Source of the DNA: Jaltomata sinuosa
Taxonomy: Eukaryota > Streptophyta > Magnoliopsida > Solanales > Solanaceae
Direction: 5' to 3'
Assembly: GCA_003996215.1 (NCBI GenBank)
Contig: QJPP01004084.1
Location: 1 to 64,000, forward strand
DNA length: 64,000 bases
The translations under genes were made by a program, and so were the position numbers. Numbering within the stretch: position 1 is the stretch's first letter; each line of letters opens with the position of its first letter. The notes below the pieces were generated by a model. The model had not been told where the DNA came from. It ran no database searches and worked only from the letters and a program-made list of their open reading frames with translations. Shown here one piece after another: positions 10,954 to 21,931 of this stretch.

Positions 10954-12883
10954 ATGATGGCTGCTCCACCAAATCTCGAAGAAGGACAATCAACCACAAG
11001 ACCACCAAGGTTCAATGGACAGTTCTATGGTTGGTGGAAAACAAGAATGCATGATTTCATCATGGCTGACAATAGTGAACTATGGGATGTTATCTGTGAT
11101 GGTCCAGATGTTCCCATGAAGACTGTGACTAGGGGAGAAAGTACGAGATCCATTGCAAAGACCAGAAAGGTGTATAATGATGCGGACCGCAAGCTTATTG
11201 AGAAAAACTACAAGGAAAAGAAACTCTTGGTATGTGGAATTGGTCCAGATAAGTATAACATGATCTCAGCTTGTGAGACTGCTAAAGAAATCTGGCAGGA
11301 CCTTCAAACTGATTATGAGGGAACAAGTCAGGTTAAACAATCAAAAATAGACATGCTCACTACTCAGTATGAACTTTTCAAGATGAAAGAAGGGGAGTCA
11401 ATCCAAGATATGCACACTCAATTCACCTCGATCATTAATGAATTGCACTGTCCGGGAGAAGTCATCCAAACCAACAAGAAGGTTAGGAAGATTCTTAGCG
11501 TTCTGCCTGAGTCTTGGGTAATTAAAGTAGGTGCAATCACTGAAGCCAAAGATCTACTGACTCTAACCATGGATGAATTGATTGGTAACCTGAAGACCTA
11601 TGAACTCAAAAGACAACAAGATCTTGAAAGACAAGAACCAAAGAAGGAGACGAGCTTGGTACTCAAGGTTGCTAAGAGTGACTCCAGTGAAGATGAAACT
11701 GATATGGCCTATATCACACAGAGATTTCAAAAAATGGTCAGGAGAAATGGAGGGTTTTCCAAGAAAAGGAAGCACCAACAAATTAACTAAAGGGAATAAT
11801 TATTGTCATAAATGTGGAAAGCCTAGACACTTTATTAAATATTGTCCACTTCATAAACAAGACTACATGGAGTATAACAAAAACAACCCTGAGAAAGGCA
11901 ACAAAAAGAACCTGATCCCTGATAAGGACAAAAGAAGAGAAGTTGCTGAGAAGTTCATCAAACAAGCATTGGCAGCTTGGGGAGACACCTTCAGCGAATC
12001 AAAAGAAGAAAGCAATCATGAGGATGCCTCCTTGATTGCCATGAAAAATAATCATTCACCCTTTAGCTCCCTCTTCTCCCTAATGGCTCAATCAGGTGAC
12101 AAAGAAAAGGATGAGGTAAACTTTCATGAAGTTCAAGAAAATCTAAAGGATTATTCTAGAAAAGAATTGAGGTCTCTTGAAAATGTGTTAATTGATGCTT
12201 ACTATAGTATGATTAATGAAAATCAGTCCTGGATTGACAGTCTTGCTGAATCTAAAGCTGAAAAAATGTCCCTAGTTGACAGAGTCTCCTTTCTAGAAAG
12301 TGAAATTAACAAAGTGTGTACTGACTATGAGATTTTAAATTAAATCTTTCAAAGGGGCAAGGAATATGTTTCTAAAGGGAAGAATATAGGTACTGCCATT
12401 CAATTTGATCTTGAAAAATAAATAAGCAAAATCAAATTATATCTCAGTCTCTCACTTGAGAGGAACAAGGAACTACATGAGAACTTGAACAGAACCAAGG
12501 TTGATCTTGAAAAATCTCTTCGATGGACTCGGTCCTCAGAAGTCTTAGCTCATGTGAACATCTTAAACGTCAGCTCTAGGGAAGGAATTGGGTTTAGAAA
12601 GAATAGTGCTCCCTACAATCCTTGTAGAAAGTATGTCTCAAATCCTGACAATTGGCTTTGCACGTACTGTGGAAACAATGGACACCATAAAGATAGTTGC
12701 CAGACAAGAATCACTACTGAAAGAAGAAATCAAAAATTCGTAAAAGATAAGAAAAGTATAAGAGAAACTGGTCTCACTATGAAGAAATCACCTCTGTCTG
12801 CTTGGACTAGGAGGAACTTAATTCATCCTTTTACCTACTCCAGGGGACCCAAATTAGTTTGGGTTCCTAAATCTAATAAATGA
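10954..12883 (+). pseudogene. copia gag, broken
   Basis: The start is the ATG at 10954, followed by a Copia/Sirevirus gag N-terminus (RPPRFNGQFYGWW, then the conserved helical region to about residue 220). Two CCHC zinc knuckles bind RNA: CHKCGKPRHFIKYC near 11808-11850 and CTYCGNNGHHKDSC near 12660-12705. A glutamate/lysine-rich coiled-coil stretch lies between them, making a long gag of about 640 codons as in SIRE elements. Lesions are a one-base gain near 11755 and in-frame TAA codons at 12341 and 12419. The gag stop TGA at 12881 overlaps an ATG at 12880 that opens the protease frame. Confidence 0.85.
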
Positions 12884-15800
12884 CTATGTTTATAGGTAGG
12901 AGTGAGAGGAAGCAACCAAAATGGTTTATGAATAGCAGCTGCTCAAAGCACATGACAGGAAGGATGGAAGATTTCCTCTCACTCAAAGCCTTAAAAGGAG
13001 GAAGTGTGTCCTTCAGAGATGGAAATAAAGGTTACATTATTGGAGTTAGGAAGATTGGAAGATCTCTTGATCATGCCATAGAAAATGTTTACTATGTAAA
13101 TGGGTTAAAGTATAGCCTACTGAGAGTATTGGAAATTTTTGATAAAGGAAATGAAGTAAAATTTCTCTCTGCCTCCTGCACTGTCACAAACCTGAAAACT
13201 GGAGAAGTAGTGCTGATAGCCAAAAGATGCAAAAATGTCTATGTGGTTGATCTGAACTCTATCTATGGTGCATACTTGACATGTCTCAATGTTTTGAGTG
13301 ATGATGCAATCCTGTGGAATAGAAGACTTGGCTATGTAAGTTCCTCTGTTCTAAACAAGCTGGTCTCAAAGGACCTGGTTTGTGGTCTTCCAAAGGTGAA
13401 ACTCACAGATATCAAATTATGTGATGCGTGTATAAAAGGAAAGAAAGTTTGTTATTCCTTCAAGCCTAAGAAGGTTGTTAGCATATCAAGGCCACTTGAT
13501 CTTCTTCACATGGACCTATGTACTCCAATAAAGATTTCTAGCCGAGCTAGAAAGAAGTATATGTTTGTAATTATTGACGATTATTCGAGGTTCACTTGGA
13601 CCTTGTTTCTGAGAAGTAAGGATGAAACATTTCCAGTATTTGTGGCTTTTGCAAAGCAGATCCAACTCAAGCTTGGAAACAAAATCATCAGCATCAAATC
13701 ATATCGCTGAACAGAGGTTGAGAATGCTAAGTTTGATGAGTTTTGTGTTGAACATGGGATAAGTCACAATTTTTCTGCCCCTGGAACACCACAAAAAAAT
13801 GGTGTCGCGGAGAGGAAAAATAGAACTCTTGAAGATATAGCCAGAGCAATATTGATTGAGAGTGGTGTGTGCAAAAGTTTCTGGGTAGAGGCTGTTAACA
13901 TAGCTTGCTATGTGACAAACAGGTGATTGATTAGGTTTCTCCTTGAAAAAACTCCATATGAACTACTAAATGGAAAGAGACCCAAGTTATCATATCTCAG
14001 GGCTTTTGGATGCAAGTGCTTTGTGCTTAACAATGGAAAAGAAGCACTGGAAAAATTTGATCCTAGAGGTGATGAAGGGACATTTCTTGGCTACTCCTCC
14101 CAAAGCAAGGCCTATAGAGTCTTTAACAAAGGACTTAGTGCGTTGAGGAGAGTGTGCACATTATCTTTGATGAGATGAATGATCTTGGTGATGCATAAAA
14201 CCTGAAGGAATCTAAAATAGAGGAATTATTACTGCCCCAAAGAAAGTGTAGAAAGTCGAAATGGAAAAGATAATGAGTTGAAGCAGAAGAAAGAAAATGA
14301 TGATGAGGAATCACAAATTGATCCAAGATCTTCTGTTACTGGTGAAAGTACCCCTGAAGATGGTCAACCAAAAAATGCAAGTGAAACTAAAGTACAGGAT
14401 CCTCAACAAGGAATTGCACAAGCAGAGGCACCTGGTCCTGAGCTGAACTAACCAGGACTGCAAGTCTCGAATTGGAAGCATAGAAGATCTCATCCATTGG
14501 ACAACCTTGTTTCTCCACTAGAGTCTAGAATGCACACTCAATAAAAGTCCAAGGGAATGTTTTCTTTCAAAGCCTTTCTATCTCAAATTGAGCCAAAGAA
14601 CATAAAAGAAGCACTGTTAGATCCAGATTGGATCACCTTTATGTAAGAAGAACTTCACTAATTTGAAAGAAATAAGGTATGACATCTGGTCCCCAAGCCT
14701 TCAGACAGAACCATTATAGGGACCAGGTGGGTGTTCAGAAACAAGTTGGATGAATTTGGAAACACTGTCAGAAATAAGGCAAGGCTGGTAGTTCAAGGTT
14801 ACAAACAAGAGGAGGCAATAGACTATGATGAAACCTTTGCTCCTGTTTCTCGAATGGAGGCCATTAGAATTCTCATTGTCTTTGCCTCGTATATGGAGTT
14901 CAAATTATTTCAAATGGATGTAAAAAGTGCTTTCTTGAATGAGTACCTAAAGGAAGAGGTCTATGTAAAATAGCCTCCAGGCTTTGAAAATCATGAGCAT
15001 CCAAACCCTATGTATAAACTTTACAAAGCATTGTATGGACTTAAGCAAGCTCCCAGAGCATGGTATGAAAGATTTTCAAAATTCCTTCTTGAAAATGACT
15101 TCAAAAGAGGAAATATTGATAACACATTCTTCTTGAAGACCAGAGGAAGGAATCTGCTGATATTTCAAGTTTATGTGGATGACATAATTTTTGGTTCCAC
15201 CCTTGACTCCTTGTGTGAGGAATTTGCCACACTAATGAGAAGTGAATTTGAAATGAGCATGATGGGAGAGTTAAACATTTTTCTAGGGCTTCAACTCAAA
15301 CAACTAGCACATGGTACCTCATTATATCAATAAAAGTATATTCATGAGTTGCTGAAAAGATTCAAGATGGAGGATGCTAAACCCATTGATACTCCAATAG
15401 GAACTTCTACCAGGTTGGACAAGGACGAACTTGGTTCCTCTGTGAATGAGACAATGTATCGAGATATTATTGGACCATTATTATACTTGAAAACCCGCAG
15501 ACCTAACATTATATTCAGTGTAGGAATATGTGCCAGATTCAAATCACATCCCAAGGAATCTCACTTGATGGCTGCCAAATAAATTCTGCGATACTTGAAA
15601 GGAACCTCTGATCTTGTTCTCTTCTATCCCTTAGGAGATAATGTTGATCTGATAGGTTATGTTGATGCAAATTATGCTGGGTTCTTGGTTGACAGGAAGA
15701 GTACCTCAGGAATGGCTCAATTCCTTGGATCCTCTTTGATTTTGTGGGGTACTAGAAAACAGAACTCAATGTCTCTCTCGACTGCTGAAGCAGAATACAT

Positions 15801-18262
15801 AGATGTTGCCTCTTGCTATGCTAAACTATTGTGGATAAAGCAATAACTTGAAGATTTTAAAGTGGTGTCTAATTGCATTCCTCTGCTATGCGACAACACT
15901 AGTACTCTAAACATGGCAAAGAATTTAGTTCACCACAAGAGGACCAAGCACATTGACATTAAACATCATTTCTTATGAGACAATGTTGAGAAGAAGTTAA
16001 TATCCATGGAGTATTACAGGACAGAGGACCAAGTTGCAGACATATTTACCAAGGTACTGAATGTTACACCCCCGGATCTTGAATTCTAGTTGTATGGGGA
16101 TTAAACCGTGGGAATAGAGGGGAGCAACAAACCAAATGGACAGTCCCATTGGCTATTGAACTCCCTAAGGGGCAATCTCATCTTTTCATTTTTCCTTAAC
16201 CCCAAACGATTAAAACCCCCTCTTTCCCATCTGATTTGATATTCTATTTTCATCATTCAACATCCCTCTCATCTTCTTCTCCAAAACAGTCACAAGAAAT
16301 CCAAGAGACTTAGCTCAAGACTCAATCCTAATTCCCTCACTTTCGATCACTAGTTCTCCGAACATTTGAGGTATGTAGAACTAATTTCTTCATCTACTTC
16401 TTCAAATTTTATTACGCTCCATTTCAAATTACTCTCAAGAGGTCTACAGTTGAAGGAATTCCCATTCTTTGTCAATCAATTGAGTCTTTTACAAGTTTCT
16501 GGGAAATCTAGAAAAGAAAACTCACTAGTTCATGAATATTCGTTAGATGTTGTGAATTACATAAATTCTATAAATTGCTTCTAGATATGCAAATATTTAT
16601 GCATCATGAAACTTATGTAACAATTTGGAGTTTTGGCATGAGTTATGCATGTAATCTGTTGAAATTTTGGTCGATCAGGGAACTAGTTAGAGGATGAACT
16701 GCTTTGCTTATGATCTTTGTGATTTGCTTTCTTTTTGATTTTTTTATTTAAAATATCCGTGCCTCCAATTTTGCAACTGTATAGCAAAATTACAACCTAC
16801 TATATATACAGAGGTTATATTAACATCCTAAAGAAGTAGTTATTTACTAGGCTTAGGACACATGAGTCACCAAATTAAGCTTCCTTGTTGCCCAGCGAAG
16901 AGGTAAAGACCATGGTAATATTCTATGTTGCATCTATACATATACCACCTGCTACTGGTTTTCTCATAACTATATGTTTGAATTTTTATTGTGTTGCTAA
17001 GACATCACTGGAAACTCCAACTATTGTGTGATGAATGACGAACCTCTGCTAGACCACCTTAATTTGCTTCTTAGTTTCATAAAATACTATAGAAGCAGGG
17101 ACATGAAATATTGATATAATATGGCAAGATTTAAATATTTTTGATTCTCCAAAAAATGCTAAATGACTACAATAGATCATGAACTATGAATCTAGCATGG
17201 TTAAATCTCCAATATGGGCCCTAAAGTGGCACACCTATGACATGAGCCTAATAAGGCTAAAGCATAAATATGAACCAGTAAGACTAAAAATTTGGATTAA
17301 TGATTAATAAGATAATTATTTAATAGTATGAGCTTAAGAGAGTTAGCTGGCTGACCAAGAAGGCATAAGTCTAAATGACAAGTGTCCAAAACTATGTTTG
17401 TCGATGTAGGATAGAGATTATTCCGCAAGTGGGATAACTCTTTTTCATGTGTCCCAAAAAGGGGCTAATTATGGATCCTTGCTAGCAAATTATGTCATGT
17501 CATGTCCTATTCCTGTCAAGGTGTAGGATGGCTTAGATGATCAGGTTGAGATCAGACTCCATGCGCTCACATGGTGGTTTATGTCAGTTCACCACTTGCT
17601 CCTATAAATAACTAACAGAATTAATTCACTTTACATTGCCAAATATGACTTCAGTTTGTGCTATTATACTTTATTGCTATACTATTTTCCCTTTGTGTTT
17701 TTTCATACCAATACATTTCATGTATTGATCATCTTTGGCGCTACATCATTTTATGATGTAGGTTCAGGATCTCAAGTCCGTGATCAGGCGCATCACTAGG
17801 ATCCCTATCTTCTGCTATTGGTGAGCCTCCCTTCCAACAGGGGGCAAGTTAGACGTATTAGCTTTCTTATATTTTATTTTAGTATTAAGGGTATAACGGG
17901 GTCTTGTCCCACAAACTTCTATCATTTAGTAGAGGCTTCACAAATTATGTCATATGTCGGTCAAATATTATTGTTTTACAGAATTTAGATTTATAACTTT
18001 CAGTTTAATATATTTTATGTAGTCTTAATGGATTGTGATGAAAACTTTCCTCCTTTAAGGAATCGTGTTTTAAATTCATATCATTTTCCACTTTATTCAA
18101 TTACTATTGTTTCATACTCATATGATATGCCAGAATGTTCACTCGTACTAGCAATAATATCGGGTGCGTGCCATGTCCAGGGCCTCGGTTCAGGGTGTGA
18201 CACTGAGCATGGAGCATTTTGAAAAGAATTGAACAAGGTTGGGATTGATGAAATTGCACTGA
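12880..18262 (+). pseudogene. copia pol (protease, integrase, RT, RNase H), broken and split
   Basis: The domain order is copia type. The protease active site, normally DSGCS, reads NSSCSKHMTG, so the catalytic Asp is lost. The integrase zinc finger has both His replaced (WNRRLGY). The first core Asp (LHMDL) is kept, the second is lost at a TGA (13708), and the Glu (NGVAERKNRTL) is kept. RT keeps YVDD near 15175, and RNase H keeps STAEAEYI. Nonsense codons lie at 13708, 13924, 14971, 15331, 15580, 15844 and 15976, with a frameshift near 14140 and poor frame continuity to 14730. The region is split by the solo LTR at 16062-18202, after which the RNase H tail resumes (SMEHFEKN) at 18203 and ends by about 18262. 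The element cannot have moved itself since these changes. Confidence 0.88.
16062..18202 (+). mobile_element. solo gypsy LTR inside copia pol
   Basis: The sequence runs from TGTTACACCC to ...GTGTGACA (2,141 bases). It is flanked by CTGAA (16057-16061) and CTGAG (18203-18207), a 5-bp duplication with one mutation. Removing it restores the copia RNase H tail in frame. It has the same ordered landmarks as the other gypsy LTRs here (TGATGTAGGTTCAG, GTGAGCCTCC, a CGGGGTCTTGTCC block, AGAGGCTTCA) but no primer site, coding sequence or second LTR. That is the signature left by recombination between the LTRs of a full element. Confidence 0.88.
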
Positions 18263-18774
18263 ATGCTTCACCCATCATTGGCTATGAATGGTTAGCAGGT
18301 ATATAAGGAGAAATTCTAAGGCATTGTCTAAATCAGTCTCATACCTATACAAGTATACATGCACGTTGGGATCACATATGGATAAAGATGGGAAGCTTCT
18401 TTGGAATCTAAGGGGCATAATTTGCAGTACCTAACGGAGCACCTGGTCTCCCTTACAGGTTCATATTTCACTCTATATCTTGAAATAATATAAGTGCTTT
18501 TCAACGTGCCATGTCATCTCTCTTTTTCTCTCTCTCCTTAGACATATCATGTTACTTTGACTCGAATCATCATCTTCATTGCCTGACATGACACATTGAT
18601 TCCATCTTTCCTCTCTAATTCATCTAGACCATTCATTCTTTTTTTAAAAAAACAACTCTCTCGTCATCCACTGAAGAACTCAAACCTAGAAGGCATATAT
18701 CGCTGGTTCAGTTCCCTACTCAGACATTTTCTCCCAATAAAATCTCCCTTGTGTGTCAAAATCATCTTCCCATA
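18263..18774 (+). other. copia spacer between pol and the third ORF
   Basis: About 510 bases without a sustained frame. It contains a CT-rich run (about 18515-18545) and a T/A run near 18636-18655. It probably corresponds to the pol/ORF3 spacer of the element, where a splice acceptor or internal promoter could lie. None can be pointed to with confidence. Confidence 0.45.
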
Positions 18775-20945
18775 ATGTCTCAATCTGCATCACCAGAGAA
18801 CCGTCCTCTTGAGTTAATCACACCTCCTCTCCCATCTCTTTCATCTATTGGAGACACTCCCACTCATCCTCCAGCAGACACCATACCTATACCCTTTGTG
18901 TATCTCACCTCATCCTCAGTGATATCCATATCTGGTAAGAGCCCCTCTCCCAAACATTTCATTTTTGGGTCGCCCTTTTCTAGCAATTCTTGCTCAAACC
19001 CTGATCCTATTAAACCAAATTCTGAATTCTCTCCTCACTCTTCTGTAAATGTAAGTGAAAACCCTGACAATGAGAGGGAAGTGGAAGTCACCAATACTCC
19101 AATGATTGAAGTAACAGGTTCCTTTGACAAAGTTGGGGTGATGAAAGAGGGTGAGCCTGTGATTGGTGATTCTGAAAAGGATGATGTAATCGAGGGACCT
19201 AGTGCTATGATTGTGTCCCTCATTCTCCACTTTCTTAACTTGAAGAAGCTCAGGCACCCATAGGTCTCTCCCCAGAGGAAGGATTCCAGGCTAAACCTGT
19301 TCTTGAGATTGATTTGGAAATTTTAAAAGATTTTGTGGAAGCCATGGTTGTCCACAAGAAAAGGAGAATCCTGAGAGTGATGTAGGTAATAATGACACAC
19401 CATCCAAAGAAGGAACCTCGACTACCATATCTCCTCTAAGATGGGATGGTACTCCTGCTCCACAAGTTTTTGGAGATACTGCTGTTGCAACTGATCTGGT
19501 TGATGAAGATGGGGTCTCTTTGAATCTGGTGTTCAAAGTGAATATCAAGCCTAAAGTGAACAAGGATGTATAGGAAACTACCAAGATACCAGTTACTAGG
19601 AACATCTCTCAAGCCAAGTTGAAGGACAAGCTCACTGAAAGTCATAAAAACACGCAAAAAAGGAGATAGTTAAAGAAAGAACTAGTTGACGAGGAAATTT
19701 CCCCCTCCAAAGTGGTTAAAATTGAGGAAGGGGACACATCTCAAACAATTGAAGGCATTTCTTCTCCAGGAAAGGAATCTCAAAAAGGAAAAGATCTTAA
19801 GTTGAGAAAGACAAGGATTAGGAATAGTCCAGTAGACCTAGAGTTATTGACAAAAAACTCAATATGGCTAAAATCAACCCGCAAATAGAAACGCAAGAGA
19901 ATGGATAAAGTTATGTCTAAGGAAGGGGAGACCGGTTCCCTACCAAATACAAGAAAGGGAGTTCAACCTCCTGCTCTGGATCCTCAGTTTGAGACCAATT
20001 GTGAAATTCTTCATAAACAAAAGGTCTTGAATGGAAGAGTCTTCAACATGGACATTGCACTTGAACCAGGAATGGAAAAACTACACGCTATGATGGATAC
20101 TCAAGGATGGATGCAATTTTTTGATCCGCCAGCTATCTATATATGCGTGAAGTTGGTGATTTCTATGGTGACATGATGATTATAGATGATAGGAAAGGCA
20201 TGTCTACGACTGTGAATGGTGTTCATTTCACTCTTGATGAAAAGGCCTTGGGAATGATTCTTGCAGTGCCCTCTATAGGAATCTCCTCTATTGAAGATCA
20301 ACATGCCTCTAATGGATTCTTAAATATGATAGGAAAGTTGAGAAGGAACTCCAATAGTGAAAGAATGTTGAAGAAGCAGATGAAATTGTAGTACCAGTTG
20401 TTGTTTGAACTGGTAAACAAAGTGTTGTTGCCTCACACCAAAGGGAGAAACATTGTGGTATACCATACTTGTTCATCATGGAGACCCTGGCCACTTTTGT
20501 GCCAATCAATCTCCCTAACATTATGATTGAGCACATGGCCAAAATCTGTGACCTCATCGACACTAACTATGGTCTGGGATATGGCTACCTCCTCACAAAG
20601 GTGTTCGATCCCTTTGGAATTACTCTTGCCACGGCACCATGGGCACTAGAAAGTAGATTTTTACTCTCTCTACTCTAGAGGAGTGTGAGTGTACTGACAG
20701 AACAGGGGGTGTTGGTCCAAGATCAATGGTGTCTACTTTGATTGCTGCTCAGGAGAAGAGCACAGAGGAACTGGCAAAGTTGACTGCTCTCGTTGCCCAG
20801 AAGGATTCAGAAATTATTGTGCTGAAGGCCGGATCAAGGACCTGGTGCTTCTTAAGTGCTAATAGCTGAGAATGCTCAACTCAAGGCTAATGTAGCAACT
20901 CTAAAGCAGAAGGTAGCCAATCTGATTGAGCAGATGATACAGGAT
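18775..20945 (+). pseudogene. copia third ORF ('env-like' position), broken
   Basis: Downstream of pol, on the same strand, a former ORF starts at the ATG at 18775. It first encodes a Ser/Pro-rich, acidic region to 19263, then continues in other frames as a charged linker. At about 20080-20680 comes a folded-looking domain (EVGDFYGDM, VNGVHFTLDE, LLFELVNKVLLPHTK, GYGYLLTKVFDPFGI). It resembles a plant-specific domain often labelled 'putative plant transposon protein'. A heptad-like coiled-coil part follows to about 20945. Sirevirus elements carry an extra ORF at this place. No signal peptide is visible; one hydrophobic stretch is not convincing as a fusion or anchor segment. Many stops and frameshifts exist (frames change near 19263, 20150 and 20450), so no product is expected. 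Confidence 0.6.
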
Positions 20946-21304
20946 TAGCGTGATGCCTTAAAATGTCTAAATCAACTCTTTTTAAAGCCCTAATTTCATT
21001 CCTTTTCAAGGCCTACAATGTCTCTGTCTCTACCTATCGTCCCTATGTTTCAAACTCTCTTTTGTTTCCCCCTTCGTTTTTTTATTATGGCATGGTATAA
21101 CAGTCGTACTTATTATTTTTTTATTATATGGAAATGAAATGCTACCCTATTTTGTATGTGCATTGGTGCCTCTGTGATTGCTGAAATTGTTTCTCTTTTT
21201 ATCTGGTTGTTGTTCTCATTCGTGTTATTATTGCCCAGTGGACATGAGATAACTCTGTTTATGCTTTTCTCTTTTATGTTACTGTTTATCTTTTTAATAA
21301 TGCC
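20946..21304 (+). other. copia 3' non-coding region
   Basis: T-rich sequence with no sustained frame and no recognised motif, lying between the end of the third ORF and the polypurine cluster. Confidence 0.5.
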
Positions 21305-21468
21305 AAAAGGGGGAAAATTACAGTGTAATTCAAAGGGGAAACTGCAAAATTACAGTGTAATCCAAAGGGGGAACTGCATCTGGGAAACTAGTGTCATGGG
21401 GAATCCATGAAAGGGAGAACTGAGAGGAACGGACTCTTATAGTTTGTCATCATCAAAAAGGGAGAAAT
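21305..21468 (+). other. clustered polypurine tracts and a 32-bp tandem repeat before the copia 3' LTR
   Basis: Five purine runs of one type occur in 165 bases: AAAAGGGGGAAAA at 21305, CAAAGGGGAAAC at 21331, CAAAGGGGGAAC at 21363, GAAAGGGAGAAC near 21410, and AAAAAGGGAGAAA near 21455 just before the LTR. Two of them lie in a tandem pair of 32-base units at 21314-21345 and 21346-21377 that differ at two bases. The last run is the likely plus-strand primer. Multiple polypurine tracts upstream of the 3' LTR are a known Sirevirus trait. Confidence 0.8.
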
Positions 21469-21931
21469 TGTTAAACCATGATGTGTATGATGTATTTTGA
21501 TGATTGAAAAATTCATCCCTAGAACCTGGTACAGGGACCTGGTATTACTCTACAGTCAGCAGTACCAGTTGTTTTCAAAGACAACTGTATTGTACCACCC
21601 AGTGTCAGTATTACTGCTAGTCCTTTCTATTGTCCAATGGAATCTTTCCAAGGTTTTCTCTCCAATACTATCTCATATATATTGATCATTACTTGAATAA
21701 AAACCTAGTTTTTGCATCAATCAAAAAGGACATCTCTTCTTGCTTGCAAAAGCCGCCAGAAGCTTCTCTCAAGAACAAAGACTCATCAACCGAAGGATTA
21801 GTTTGCTTAAAATGAAAATGTATTTAGTTCTAGGTTGATTGATTGAATTTGTTCCTAACATTGTAAACTCACTCCTTCTCAAGAGGCTTGTGTGAGTGTC
21901 TTCACAGTTGTTCTCACTATTGGTAAATCTG
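21469..21931 (+). repeat. copia 3' LTR, first part
   Basis: It begins TGTTAAACC and follows the 5' LTR for about 463 bases until gypsy A starts at 21932. The last five bases, ATCTG, are the left copy of the gypsy A target duplication. Confidence 0.92.

Noticed and set aside
20100..20680. Functional envelope glycoprotein in copia
   Set aside because: No signal peptide or clear membrane anchor is visible, and the frames are broken; only the position is envelope-like.
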